Source of the DNA: Chloroflexota bacterium
Lineage (GTDB): Bacteria > Chloroflexota > Limnocylindria > P2-11E
Direction of reading: 5' to 3'
Assembly (NCBI GenBank): GCA_009692785.1
Contig: SHYN01000008.1
Span: 1 to 32,646 of the forward strand
DNA length: 32,646 nt
Part shown: in pieces, positions 1-7,415 of the stretch
Position numbering within the stretch: position 1 is the stretch's first letter
How the letters are laid out: each line of letters begins with the position of its first letter
Program-made: the position numbers and the translations under genes
The notes under the pieces: model-generated
Database searches by the model: none
What the model was told of the DNA's origin: nothing
The model's input: the letters and a program-made list of their open reading frames with translations, nothing else

Positions 1-75
1 GTGGGCTCTACTGGGTTCGAACCAGTGACCTCAGCGATGTCAACGCTGCGCTCTAACCAACTGAGCTAAGAGCCC
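1..75 (-). tRNA. tRNA-Val (anticodon GAC)
   Basis: Read on the minus strand, the cloverleaf is complete. A 7-bp acceptor stem (GGGCTCT with AGAGCCC) is followed by a GCTC/GAGC D stem, a CAGCG/CGCTG anticodon stem around the loop TTGACAT, and an ACTGG/CCAGT T stem around TTCGAAC. The loop gives anticodon GAC, which reads GUC valine codons. The window ends one base after the discriminator A, so whether CCA is encoded cannot be fully seen. The gene begins 31 nt after the stop of the MidA-like methyltransferase gene and may share its transcript. I saw no convincing promoter of its own in the short gap. Confidence 0.95.
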
Positions 76-106
76 CTCCGATAGTGCGTGCCATCGGCGA
101 ACAGCC

Positions 107-1228
107 TTAAGGATACGCGTGACCGGGCGGGCGCGGCGGACCGAACAGGCTGAGTCCGTCCTGAGGCGCCTCCTTCGCGAAGCACATGACGACGAACGCC
201 CCCAGGCCCCTGGGGTCGAGGAGTGTCTCCACGGCGGAGCGGCGGCTCGTCGCGCGGAGGAGGTCAAGCGGGCCGCTCGGACGGGCGACTGCCTCACGAG
301 CACCCAGCGCCAGCAGCACGTCGCGTTGGGTGCTTGTGCCGACGTGTTGCAGCCCGGCCCCCTCGGCCGCGCGACGGATCGCGGTGAAGTTCACGCTCGC
401 GGTGAGGTCGTGCGTACCCGGCTCTGCGAGCGGGTCCTCCACGAGGCGATGGCGCGCGTAGCCTCGGACGGTCCCCGCACCCGAGCGCGCGAGGAGTCCC
501 GCCTCGTCCGCACCATAGTCGATGAGCAGCAGGTAGCCGCGTGAGAGCGCCGCCGCGATGCCCGCCAGCCAGCCCTCCGCCGCGGGGCTTGCCTCCCACC
601 GGCCACCGGCGGGAACGGTGTCGGGGATGCGCAGGCGCAGATCAGGGTGGCTCGGGGCGCGCAGCACCTCAACGAAGCGGCCGTCTTCCACCGCTACGAA
701 CACCTCGCGCACGCCGTCGGTGCCGCGCACCAGGATGTGCACGGGAAACGCATCGAGCACCTCGTTCGCGAATACCACGCCGTCGATCGGGGCGAGGGCG
801 CGTGCGACCGACGCGTAGCGAAGCTCGCGACCCTCGAGGGCCAGCGCCTGCTGGTCTCTGAGCCGGGGCGACACCTCGACGATCGCGGGGCGAACGCCGC
901 GCGCGGCCTCCGGCCGCTCGCGACCCAGCGTGCCGAGCAGGTCGCGCATGAGAACGCCCCGCCCGGCCCCCGCCTCGACGAGGTCCCAGCTCGGCGGGTG
1001 ACCGAGGGCGGCCCAGAACTCCCCCATCGCCCGTGAGAGCGCCTTGCCAAAGGTCGGGCCAAGGTCGGGCGAGGTGAGGAAGTCACCCTCGTAGCCGATG
1101 GCGGCGCGGCTCGTGTAATAGCCGTCCGCCGGGTCGTAGAGCGCGGCTTCCATGAACTGGGCGAAGGTGAGCGGCCCGTGCGTCCGGATCCGCGCGACGA
1201 GACGGTCGCCGAGCGTCGCCGCGGTCAG
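107..1228 (-). CDS. midA: MidA/NDUFAF7-family SAM-dependent methyltransferase, likely complex I assembly factor
   Basis: This 373-residue protein is a class I methyltransferase of the MidA/NDUFAF7 (SAM_MT_MidA, DUF185) family. Visible family motifs are GPLTFAQFMEAALYDP near residues 18-33, GDFLTSP at 49-55, the SAM-binding EAGAGRG at 85-91, ANEVLDAFPV at 154-163, LIDYG at 235-239 and THDLTASVNFTAI at 272-284. In mitochondria NDUFAF7 dimethylates an arginine of the NuoD homologue NDUFS2. Here the gene closes an operon with a second nuoD whose product keeps that arginine, so the same role is likely. The start is unusual: no ATG, GTG or TTG lies before the conserved N-terminus. CTG at 1228 overlaps the previous gene's TGA as CTGA. 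The first in-frame ATG (1153) would remove conserved residues. Family assignment is firm; the start is inferred. Confidence 0.88.
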   Translation of the reverse strand: MTAATLGDRLVARIRTHGPLTFAQFMEAALYDPADGYYTSRAAIGYEGDFLTSPDLGPTFGKALSRAMGEFWAALGHPPSWDLVEAGAGRGVLMRDLLGTLGRERPEAARGVRPAIVEVSPRLRDQQALALEGRELRYASVARALAPIDGVVFANEVLDAFPVHILVRGTDGVREVFVAVEDGRFVEVLRAPSHPDLRLRIPDTVPAGGRWEASPAAEGWLAGIAAALSRGYLLLIDYGADEAGLLARSGAGTVRGYARHRLVEDPLAEPGTHDLTASVNFTAIRRAAEGAGLQHVGTSTQRDVLLALGAREAVARPSGPLDLLRATSRRSAVETLLDPRGLGAFVVMCFAKEAPQDGLSLFGPPRPPGHAYP

Positions 1229-3630
1229 GCCCCCCAGGGCGGCGGCCCGGGCGGGCGGATCTCCGGCGGGCGCGTGTCCTCGTGGCCGCCGAGCGGGATC
1301 TGCTCGGAGACCTTCCAGGTGCGCGCACCGGCAAGCTCCTCCTTGGAGAGGACCGTCACACCGAACCGCTTGTACGTGGAGAGCTCGAAGTTCGGCGTTT
1401 CGCCGAGCGCGCCGTGCGGGCAGACCTCGACGCAGTCGCCGCAGTAGATGCAGCGCACGACATCGATCTCGTACGAGGTCAGATCGCGCTCGCGGAGCAT
1501 GAGCGCTCCGGTGGGGCAGGTCTCGACGCAGGCGCCGCACGAGACGCAGTCGGTGAAGTTGAGTGAGGCATTGAAGGGTGTCGTGACGATCGAATCGAAG
1601 CCGGTCCCCATGAGCCCATAGCAGTCGGCGCCGATGACGTCCTTGCAGATCCGCACGCACTGCGTGCAGTTGATGCATTTGTTCAGGTCGCGAAGGATAA
1701 AGTCGTGGGTGAGGTCGTACTCGTAGTCGTGGTAGTCGACCGGTTCCGCGCGGTGGAACCGGTTATCGGTGAGCTTGTGCTCCAGCGACAGCCGCTGGAG
1801 GTCGCAGCGGCCAACGTCAGGGCAGACACACTGGAGGCACCGGCCCGCCTCCTTCTCGGCGGCGGCCTTGTTGTAGCCCTTCTCGATGAGCTCAAAGGAG
1901 AGGACGCGCTCGGCATACGGGAGGAAGGGCATCCGGACCTGTGGCTCCTCGGGCTTGTAGGGAACGATGTCGATAAGCTCGGGGACCTCCTCCTCGGCGG
2001 CGATCTCCTTCGCCACCTCGGCCATGTCCGCACCCGCAAGGAAGCGGTCGATCGCCTTCGCGGCGAGCTTCCCCTGGGCGACGCATTGGATGACGGTGGA
2101 CGCGCCGATGACGGCATCACCACCGGCAAAGACGCCGGGACGGTCGGTCACGAACGCCGCATTGGTGATGATCGTGTCGCGCCTCGTCTTCCGGAGGCCC
2201 TGCTCCTTCTTCACGAAGTCGAGGTCGGGCGTCTGACCGAAGGCCGCGATCACGATGTCGCACTCGATGACGTGCTCCGACCCGACCACGGCGATCGGCC
2301 GGCGACGACCCGAGGCATCGGGCTCGCCGAGCTCCATCCGCTGGAACTCGACACCGGCGACCCTGCCGTCGCGCTCGACGACGCGCACCGGCGCGACGAA
2401 GAACTCGAGCCGGATGCCCTCATGTTCGGCGTCGTCGACCTCGGTGTAGTGGGCGCCCATCTCCTTGCGGGAGCGGCGATAGCAGAGCGTCACCTCGGCC
2501 CCAAGGCGGCGGGAGGTGCGCGAGCAGTCGAACGCGGTGAAGCCGCCGCCGAGCACGACGACCCGCGAGCCCTTGCCCACCTCGACGGGAATCCCGGAGG
2601 CGTTGTCGCGGAGGAACTGCACCGCCGGGATGACGCCCCGAAGGCCCTCGCCGGGGACCCGCATCTCGTTCGACACCCAGGCCCCGATACCGAGGAAGAC
2701 CGCGTCGTAGCCCCTGGTCAAGAGGTCGTCGACGGTGAAGTCGCGACCGAGCTCCATCCCGCCCTTGAACTCGGTGCCCTGGAGCTGCCAGACGCAGTCG
2801 AGCTCCTTGTCGAGCTTCACCTTGGGGAGGCGGTACTCGGGAATGCCGTAGCGCAGCATCCCGCCCTGTTTGGCGAGGCGGTCGAAGACGGTCACCGCAT
2901 GTCCTTTGAGGGCCACGTAGTAGGCCGCGGTCATCCCCGCGGGACCCGCGCCGATGACCGCCACCCGCTTGCCGCTGGCGACCTCTTGCGGGAACGGCGT
3001 CGGCGCCTGGTCCATCTCCATGACCATCTCGCCGGTATAGCCGTGGCACTGGCAGATCGCGATCTCCTCTTCGACGAGACCGCGACGGCAGACCTCCTGG
3101 CAGGGGCGCGGGCAGACGAGCCCGAGCGTGAACGGGAAGGGCAACGTTTCCTTGACGAGCCGCGCCGCCTCGACATGCTGGCCCTTGGCCATGAGCTCCA
3201 GGTAGCCGGGAATGTCGATGTGCGTCGGGCAGGAGACCTGGCACGGCGGCAGGCAGTAGGCATTGTGGTCCGAGAGGATGTACTCGAGGTTCTGCCGGCG
3301 CTCCTTGAAGAGTCCGTCGCTCGCCGACACGATGCGCATCCCGGCTTCGACCGGCAGGTGGCAGGAGGGCAGCGGGCGGTCGTGACCCTCTACCTCGACC
3401 AGGCACATCCGGCAGGCCGCCGCGGGCGCGAGCTTCTCGTCGTCGCAGAGCGTCGGCACGTTGAAGCCTGCACGTTGTGCGGCGCGAAGGATGGCCTCGC
3501 CCGCCACGGCAGTGATCTCCTGGCCGTCGATGGTGATCGTGACGGTGGGCTGCCCGGACGGGATCTCGCCGTGGTGGGAGACGGTCGGCAGCTGCGACTC
3601 GCCGGGCTGGAGGTTGGTGAGGAGGCTCAT
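1225..3630 (-). CDS. Fusion: 2Fe-2S domain, GltD-type FAD/NAD(P) oxidoreductase, NuoG/NuoI-like ferredoxin clusters
   Basis: The 801-residue product carries several redox modules in one chain. Residues 30-100 are a NuoG/HydA-like 2Fe-2S domain (C62, C73, C76, C90). Residues 115-200 form a GltD-type N-terminal cluster domain with Cys at 126, 130, 134, 173, 177 and 181. FAD binding is shown by VIGAGPAG near 225-232, and nucleotide binding by GGGFTAFDC at 361-369 followed by YRRSRKEM at 384-391, a pattern linked to NADPH in GltD and NfnB. AGGD at 502-505 completes the flavin site. The C-terminus adds Cys 598/601/603/609 and three CxxCxxCxxxC motifs at 652, 695 and 727; the last two resemble NuoI. 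It is probably the soluble electron-input subunit of the complex I-like module. ATG 3630 overlaps the upstream stop (ATGA). Substrate and partner are not proven. Confidence 0.85.
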   Translation of the reverse strand: MSLLTNLQPGESQLPTVSHHGEIPSGQPTVTITIDGQEITAVAGEAILRAAQRAGFNVPTLCDDEKLAPAAACRMCLVEVEGHDRPLPSCHLPVEAGMRIVSASDGLFKERRQNLEYILSDHNAYCLPPCQVSCPTHIDIPGYLELMAKGQHVEAARLVKETLPFPFTLGLVCPRPCQEVCRRGLVEEEIAICQCHGYTGEMVMEMDQAPTPFPQEVASGKRVAVIGAGPAGMTAAYYVALKGHAVTVFDRLAKQGGMLRYGIPEYRLPKVKLDKELDCVWQLQGTEFKGGMELGRDFTVDDLLTRGYDAVFLGIGAWVSNEMRVPGEGLRGVIPAVQFLRDNASGIPVEVGKGSRVVVLGGGFTAFDCSRTSRRLGAEVTLCYRRSRKEMGAHYTEVDDAEHEGIRLEFFVAPVRVVERDGRVAGVEFQRMELGEPDASGRRRPIAVVGSEHVIECDIVIAAFGQTPDLDFVKKEQGLRKTRRDTIITNAAFVTDRPGVFAGGDAVIGASTVIQCVAQGKLAAKAIDRFLAGADMAEVAKEIAAEEEVPELIDIVPYKPEEPQVRMPFLPYAERVLSFELIEKGYNKAAAEKEAGRCLQCVCPDVGRCDLQRLSLEHKLTDNRFHRAEPVDYHDYEYDLTHDFILRDLNKCINCTQCVRICKDVIGADCYGLMGTGFDSIVTTPFNASLNFTDCVSCGACVETCPTGALMLRERDLTSYEIDVVRCIYCGDCVEVCPHGALGETPNFELSTYKRFGVTVLSKEELAGARTWKVSEQIPLGGHEDTRPPEIRPPGPPPWGA

Positions 3631-4856
3631 GGTTGGACCATTCTTTCGTAGCGCCGCACGCGGGTGGGCGCGCAGGTTCCGGTCGGGCAGCGGCCATCGT
3701 CGATGTGCGCGCGGTACTCGGCGCCGAATTCGGCCATCGTGGTGCGGAGGATCTGCGGCGCGGTGATCCCGAAGCCGCAGAGCGAGAAACGAGCCATCTG
3801 ATCGCCGATCTCGGTGAGCCACGGCAGGTCCGCGGTGCGACCGAGGCCGGAGGTGATGCCGGCCAGGATGCCCTCCACGCGCTTGGTGCCGACGCGGCAG
3901 GGCACGCAGATCGCGCAGGACTCCTCGGCGAGGTAGGCGAAGAGCCGGCCCGCCTCGGCGACGACGCAGGTCTCGGCGGGAATCGCGCGGATCTGCGCCG
4001 ACCCGAGGTGCGCGCCCACCGCCGCGAGCTCCGCGTAGTCGAGGGTGACATCCCGGCGCGACGCCGCAAGGAGACCACCGGTCGGGCCGCCCACGTGAAT
4101 CGCCTTGAGGCCCGCGGCAACGCCCGCACCGTCGAGGATCGTTCCGAGCGTCGTGCCAAAGCCGACCTCGTACACGCCGGGGCGGGCGACCGCGCCGGTG
4201 ACCGAGACGAGCTTCGTGCCGGGGGTGGCGGCGGTGCCGCTCGCGCGGAAGCCGTCCGGTCCCTCACGGACGATCGAGGGCAGCCAGGCGAGTGTCTCGA
4301 CGCTCTGCACGAGCGTTGGCCGGCCGCGCAGGCCCTCCCGCGCCGGATACGGCGGCCTCTGGCGCGCCATCGCCTTCCGCGACTCCAGCACCGCGAGCGC
4401 GATCGATTCCTCACCCCCCGCGAACCCGCCCGGACCGATCGCGATCTCGACCCCGAGGTCGCCAAGGTCAGAGGCGGCGGTGGAGAGAGCTGCCAGCGCT
4501 CCAGTTCGGGTCGCGGTGGACTCGGGATGCAGGTACAGATACGCGCGGGTCGCGCCCACGGCACGCGCGGCGATCGCGATGCCGTCGAGCACGCGCCGCG
4601 GCTGGCGCTCCAGCAGCGTCGCGGCGATCGGGCTCTGGCGGTCGGCGTCGTAGCCGTTGGCAACGACAAAGGGCTCCCGTCCGCCGGCCGCGCTGCCGAG
4701 AACGGCGCGGAGCTTGGCACCCGTCGAATAGCCCGCCCCACCGCGACCCCGCAGCCCCGACCGCTCGACGCGCGAAACGATCTCCTCCGGGCTCACCTCG
4801 GTCGCACCGAGTGCACCGCTGGCCGGTGGGTCACCCAGGAGCCGCGACACCCGCAC
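3627..4856 (-). CDS. Divergent NuoF-like subunit with altered NADH/FMN site
   Basis: This 409-residue protein is clearly related to NuoF. RGRGGAGYSTGAK at residues 36-48 matches the NuoF glycine-rich loop. The SLBB-like middle (KLVSVTGAVARPGVYEV, 215-231) is present. The N3-type 4Fe-4S ligands are retained as ESCAICVPC (C314, C317, C320) and C360. However, the canonical NADESEPGT motif is replaced by NGYDADRQS around 68-75, and the ICGEET region reads FAGGEES. Two extra cysteines occur at 390 and 395. Loss of the acidic motif suggests it no longer binds NADH/FMN normally and may act as an electron relay or scaffold. GTG 4856 was chosen because it starts 1 nt after the upstream stop and matches family length; TTG 4868 is an alternative. 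The stop overlaps the next ATG (ATGA). Confidence 0.82.
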   Translation of the reverse strand: MRVSRLLGDPPASGALGATEVSPEEIVSRVERSGLRGRGGAGYSTGAKLRAVLGSAAGGREPFVVANGYDADRQSPIAATLLERQPRRVLDGIAIAARAVGATRAYLYLHPESTATRTGALAALSTAASDLGDLGVEIAIGPGGFAGGEESIALAVLESRKAMARQRPPYPAREGLRGRPTLVQSVETLAWLPSIVREGPDGFRASGTAATPGTKLVSVTGAVARPGVYEVGFGTTLGTILDGAGVAAGLKAIHVGGPTGGLLAASRRDVTLDYAELAAVGAHLGSAQIRAIPAETCVVAEAGRLFAYLAEESCAICVPCRVGTKRVEGILAGITSGLGRTADLPWLTEIGDQMARFSLCGFGITAPQILRTTMAEFGAEYRAHIDDGRCPTGTCAPTRVRRYERMVQP

Positions 4857-4857
4857 C

Positions 4858-5580
4858 TCAGTCGGCAAAGGCTGCCTCCATGACGTGATGCACCTCGTCC
4901 TCGTGGAGCCGATCGTGCGAGGGCGGCGACGAGACCGGGGGCCAGGCGCCGGCGATCCCGATATTCCCGGTGAAGCGCCGCTCGCCGCGAGGGACGGACG
5001 TGCCCGCACCCTCGGGGGCGCCGCGGAAGTTCGAGAGCGCCGAGGCCGCGGTGTAGACCTTCGTCACCGTCATGTCGAGCTCGCCGGCGATCTGCGCGGC
5101 GGCCGCCCACGGCAGATACCCGTACGCCGCATGCGTCGCCCAGAGCGCGCGTGTCAGGCGGTCGGCGCCGCCCGCCGCCTGCTCGCCGAGGATCCTCGTC
5201 ACCGGACCAAGGTCGAGCCCGGGCTCATCGTTCGGATCGATGGTCACGACCACGGTCGACACCGGTCGCCGAGCACCATACGGCATCGCCGCGACCATGC
5301 GGATGCGGTAGTAAGCCGCGCGCGGCGCGATCGGTGGGCGCTTGCGGAAGCCGTTGCGGAACGAGTACGAGATCGAGATCGCACGAGGCGGACAGGCCTT
5401 CTCGCACAGGAGACAGGACTCGCACTTGAAGATGCTCGTCTCCGGCTCAAGGAGGAGGGCGATGAGGCCGCGGCTCCGCTCGGGGAGCTCGCGCTTTTCG
5501 TACGGATACTTCCGAGTGACCGGCCGAGGATGCACGAGATGCTCGAGCGTGCGGAGCATTCCGCCGATGATGCCGAACAT
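4858..5580 (-). CDS. NuoI-NuoE-like fusion, one 4Fe-4S motif, no 2Fe-2S ligands
   Basis: The 240-residue product joins two reduced complex I subunits. Residues 1-70 resemble the start of NuoI: a short amphipathic segment, PVTRKYP at 20-26, and a single CESCLLCEKACP motif (C53, C56, C59, C63). The second cluster motif of NuoI is absent. Residues 125-190 resemble the helical N-terminal half of NuoE (HAAYGYLPWAAAAQIAGELD, then VYTAASALSNF). The C-terminal thioredoxin-like half of NuoE, with its four cysteines, is missing; there is no cysteine after residue 63. ATG 5580 is preceded by AGGAG at a suitable distance. The gene follows nuoD2 by 85 nt and is followed after 1 nt by the NuoF-like gene. 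It may bridge the GltD-type fusion protein to NuoB2. The NuoE relationship is the less certain half. Confidence 0.75.
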   Translation of the reverse strand: MFGIIGGMLRTLEHLVHPRPVTRKYPYEKRELPERSRGLIALLLEPETSIFKCESCLLCEKACPPRAISISYSFRNGFRKRPPIAPRAAYYRIRMVAAMPYGARRPVSTVVVTIDPNDEPGLDLGPVTRILGEQAAGGADRLTRALWATHAAYGYLPWAAAAQIAGELDMTVTKVYTAASALSNFRGAPEGAGTSVPRGERRFTGNIGIAGAWPPVSSPPSHDRLHEDEVHHVMEAAFAD

Positions 5581-5665
5581 TACCTGTCCACTCCTGGTGC
5601 GCGGCCAGCCGCGCGCCCGCAAGCGGTCGAGAGTCGCTCCTCGCGGATGAACCGCTCGTCGCTCC

Positions 5666-6841
5666 TCACCTGTCCACCTCGCCGAGCACGAAGTCAAGCG
5701 ATCCCATGATCGCGACGGCGTCGGAGACGAGGCGACCGCGCAGCAGCCAGGGCAGGACCTGCAGATTCAGGAACGAAGGCCCGCGGAATTTCGCGCGGAA
5801 CGGATTGGGGCCGCCGTTCGAGATCATGTAGACGCCGACCTCGCCCTTCGCACCCTCGACCGTGTAGTAGGCCTCGCCCTTGGGGCACTTCCATACGTGG
5901 CCGAGGCGGGCGCGCACAGCCCCGCCCGGTAGGTTGGTGATGCACTCGCGGATAAGCCGGATGGCGAGGCGCATCTCCCCCACCCGGACCTTGTAGCGAG
6001 CGAAGGCGTCACCTTCCTGCATGATCACCGGCTTCATCTCGGTGAGCTCGGGATAGACCCCGTAGGGCCGTGTCCGCCGCAGATCGACCTCGACGCCGGA
6101 GCCTCTGGCGATCGGGCCAGACACGCCGTAAGCGACGGCGATGTGCGCCGGGATCAACCCGATGCCGACCGTCCGCTCCAGGAAGATCTCGTTGCTCTCC
6201 AGGAGTCCCACGTAATCCGATTCGATGTGCTCCTCGTAGCGGTCGAGGAGGCGCTCGAGCTTTGCGAGCCACCCGGGAGGCAGGTCGTAGAGCACCCCGC
6301 CGGGCCGGTAGTAGTTGAAGTTCATGCGCGAGCCGCAGAGCTCCTCGAACAGGTCGAGGATCTCCTCGCGGTCGCGAAAGCAGTAGAGGAGCGGCGTCGT
6401 CGCGCCCACATCAAGGCCGTACGTGCCGAGCCACACGAGGTGCGCCGCGCAGCGCGACAGCTCGTCGACGATGACGCGGATGTACTCCGCCCGTCTCGGG
6501 ACCTCGATCGCCCCGATCGTTTCCATCGCGCCGGTGTAGCAGTGCTCGTTAAGCATGTTCGAGACGTAGTCAGCCTGGTCCGCATAGCGGATGCCCTGGG
6601 TATAGGTGCGCCACTCAAAGATCTTCTCGATGCCTCGGTGCAGGTAACCCATCACCGGGATGCATTCGACGACTCTTTCACCCGAGAGCTTCAGCACGAG
6701 GCGCAGCACGCCGTGGGTCGAGGGGTGCTGAGGCCCCATGTTGAGGATGAGCTCCTCGGTCTCGATGCCCTCGTCGGACTCCACGATCGGGAGGACGATG
6801 TTCCCGCCTTCCAGGGTCGCTTGGACCTCGGCGTCAACCAC
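5666..6841 (-). CDS. nuoD: NuoD paralogue (NuoD2), 49-kDa-like quinone-site subunit
   Basis: This is a full-length NuoD-family protein of 391 residues. [13 protein letters not shown] at 37-49 and RTYTQ with DYVS just downstream match the quinone-cavity histidine and tyrosine region. The C-terminus [11 protein letters not shown] is typical. The CxxC pairs of NiFe hydrogenase large subunits are absent, so it is not a hydrogenase. It reads GYLHRGIEK at 65-73: Arg69 lies where mitochondrial NDUFS2 carries the arginine methylated by NDUFAF7, whereas the NuoD of the main operon has HTG there. GTG 6841 overlaps the end of nuoB2 by 8 nt. With NuoB2 it should form an N2/quinone-reducing core. No nuoC sits between nuoB2 and nuoD2, unlike the canonical order. 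Confidence 0.92.
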   Translation of the reverse strand: MVDAEVQATLEGGNIVLPIVESDEGIETEELILNMGPQHPSTHGVLRLVLKLSGERVVECIPVMGYLHRGIEKIFEWRTYTQGIRYADQADYVSNMLNEHCYTGAMETIGAIEVPRRAEYIRVIVDELSRCAAHLVWLGTYGLDVGATTPLLYCFRDREEILDLFEELCGSRMNFNYYRPGGVLYDLPPGWLAKLERLLDRYEEHIESDYVGLLESNEIFLERTVGIGLIPAHIAVAYGVSGPIARGSGVEVDLRRTRPYGVYPELTEMKPVIMQEGDAFARYKVRVGEMRLAIRLIRECITNLPGGAVRARLGHVWKCPKGEAYYTVEGAKGEVGVYMISNGGPNPFRAKFRGPSFLNLQVLPWLLRGRLVSDAVAIMGSLDFVLGEVDR

Positions 6842-7415
6842 CCTTTGCGATCTTCTCCCGGAGCCGCAGGACTCCCTCCGTCAGCGCTTCGGGCCGGGGC
6901 GGGCACCCCGGGACATATACGTCCACCGGCACGATCGTGTCGACACCCTGAAGGGTCGCGTACGAGTCCCAGAATTCTCCACCCGACGAGGCGCAGTTGC
7001 CCATCGCGATGACCCATTTCGGCTCCGGCATCTGCTCGTAGAGCCGCCGGAGGCGTGGGGCCATCTTGTGCGTCACCGTGCCGGCCACGATCATGACGTC
7101 GGCCTGCCGCGGACTCGACCGGAAGACCTCGGCACCGAAGCGCGAGAGATCGTGGTGCGAGGCGGCGGTCGCCATCATCTCGATCGCGCAGCAGGCAAGC
7201 CCGTATCCGAGCGGCCAGGGGCTCCGCGAGCGCGCCCAGTTGACGAGCGCGGTGAGGCTCGCGAACACGATGTTGTCGTCACCGGCCAGGATGCCCGGCG
7301 TGGGTGCCGTCGCCGCCGGCGCGGCGAGTCCGGCCTGATCGGTTTCGGGTCGGCGCTGGATGACGTCGTGCTCGAAGTCGATCGGGCGCAGCGGGAGCTT
7401 CTCGAGTGCGGTCAT
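6834..7415 (-). CDS. nuoB: NuoB paralogue (NuoB2), N2 cluster subunit
   Basis: This 193-residue protein is a NuoB (PSST) homologue. The N2 4Fe-4S ligands are all present: the tandem C75-C76 in [11 protein letters not shown]141 in GNCASSGG and C171 in PGCPPRPEA. Its first 50 residues are a longer, proline- and alanine-rich N-terminus than in the NuoB encoded at 31910-32419. With intact ligands it should hold the terminal cluster that passes electrons to quinone in the NuoD2 cavity. ATG 7415 overlaps the stop of the phosphatase gene upstream (ATGA), tying this module to that operon, and the gene's own end overlaps nuoD2 by 8 nt. It is well conserved, in contrast to the reshuffled downstream subunits. 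Confidence 0.94.
   Translation of the reverse strand: MTALEKLPLRPIDFEHDVIQRRPETDQAGLAAPAATAPTPGILAGDDNIVFASLTALVNWARSRSPWPLGYGLACCAIEMMATAASHHDLSRFGAEVFRSSPRQADVMIVAGTVTHKMAPRLRRLYEQMPEPKWVIAMGNCASSGGEFWDSYATLQGVDTIVPVDVYVPGCPPRPEALTEGVLRLREKIAKGG

Noticed and set aside
1705-3651. Long plus-strand open frame opposite the GltD-type fusion gene
   Set aside because: It is antisense to a gene with clear cofactor motifs and has the Arg/Asp/Glu/His-rich look of a shadow frame in GC-rich DNA; no family motif or ribosome site is visible.
4858-5580. The NuoI-NuoE fusion as a frameshift or assembly error
   Set aside because: The frame is open from a good ribosome site to a stop 1 nt before the next start, and I saw no NuoI second cluster or NuoE cysteines in the other frames nearby.
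5666-6841. NuoD2 as a NiFe hydrogenase or formate hydrogenlyase large subunit
   Set aside because: Both CxxC nickel-ligand pairs are absent and the C-terminus is the NuoD type ([10 protein letters not shown]); the quinone-cavity motif QHPSTHG is present.
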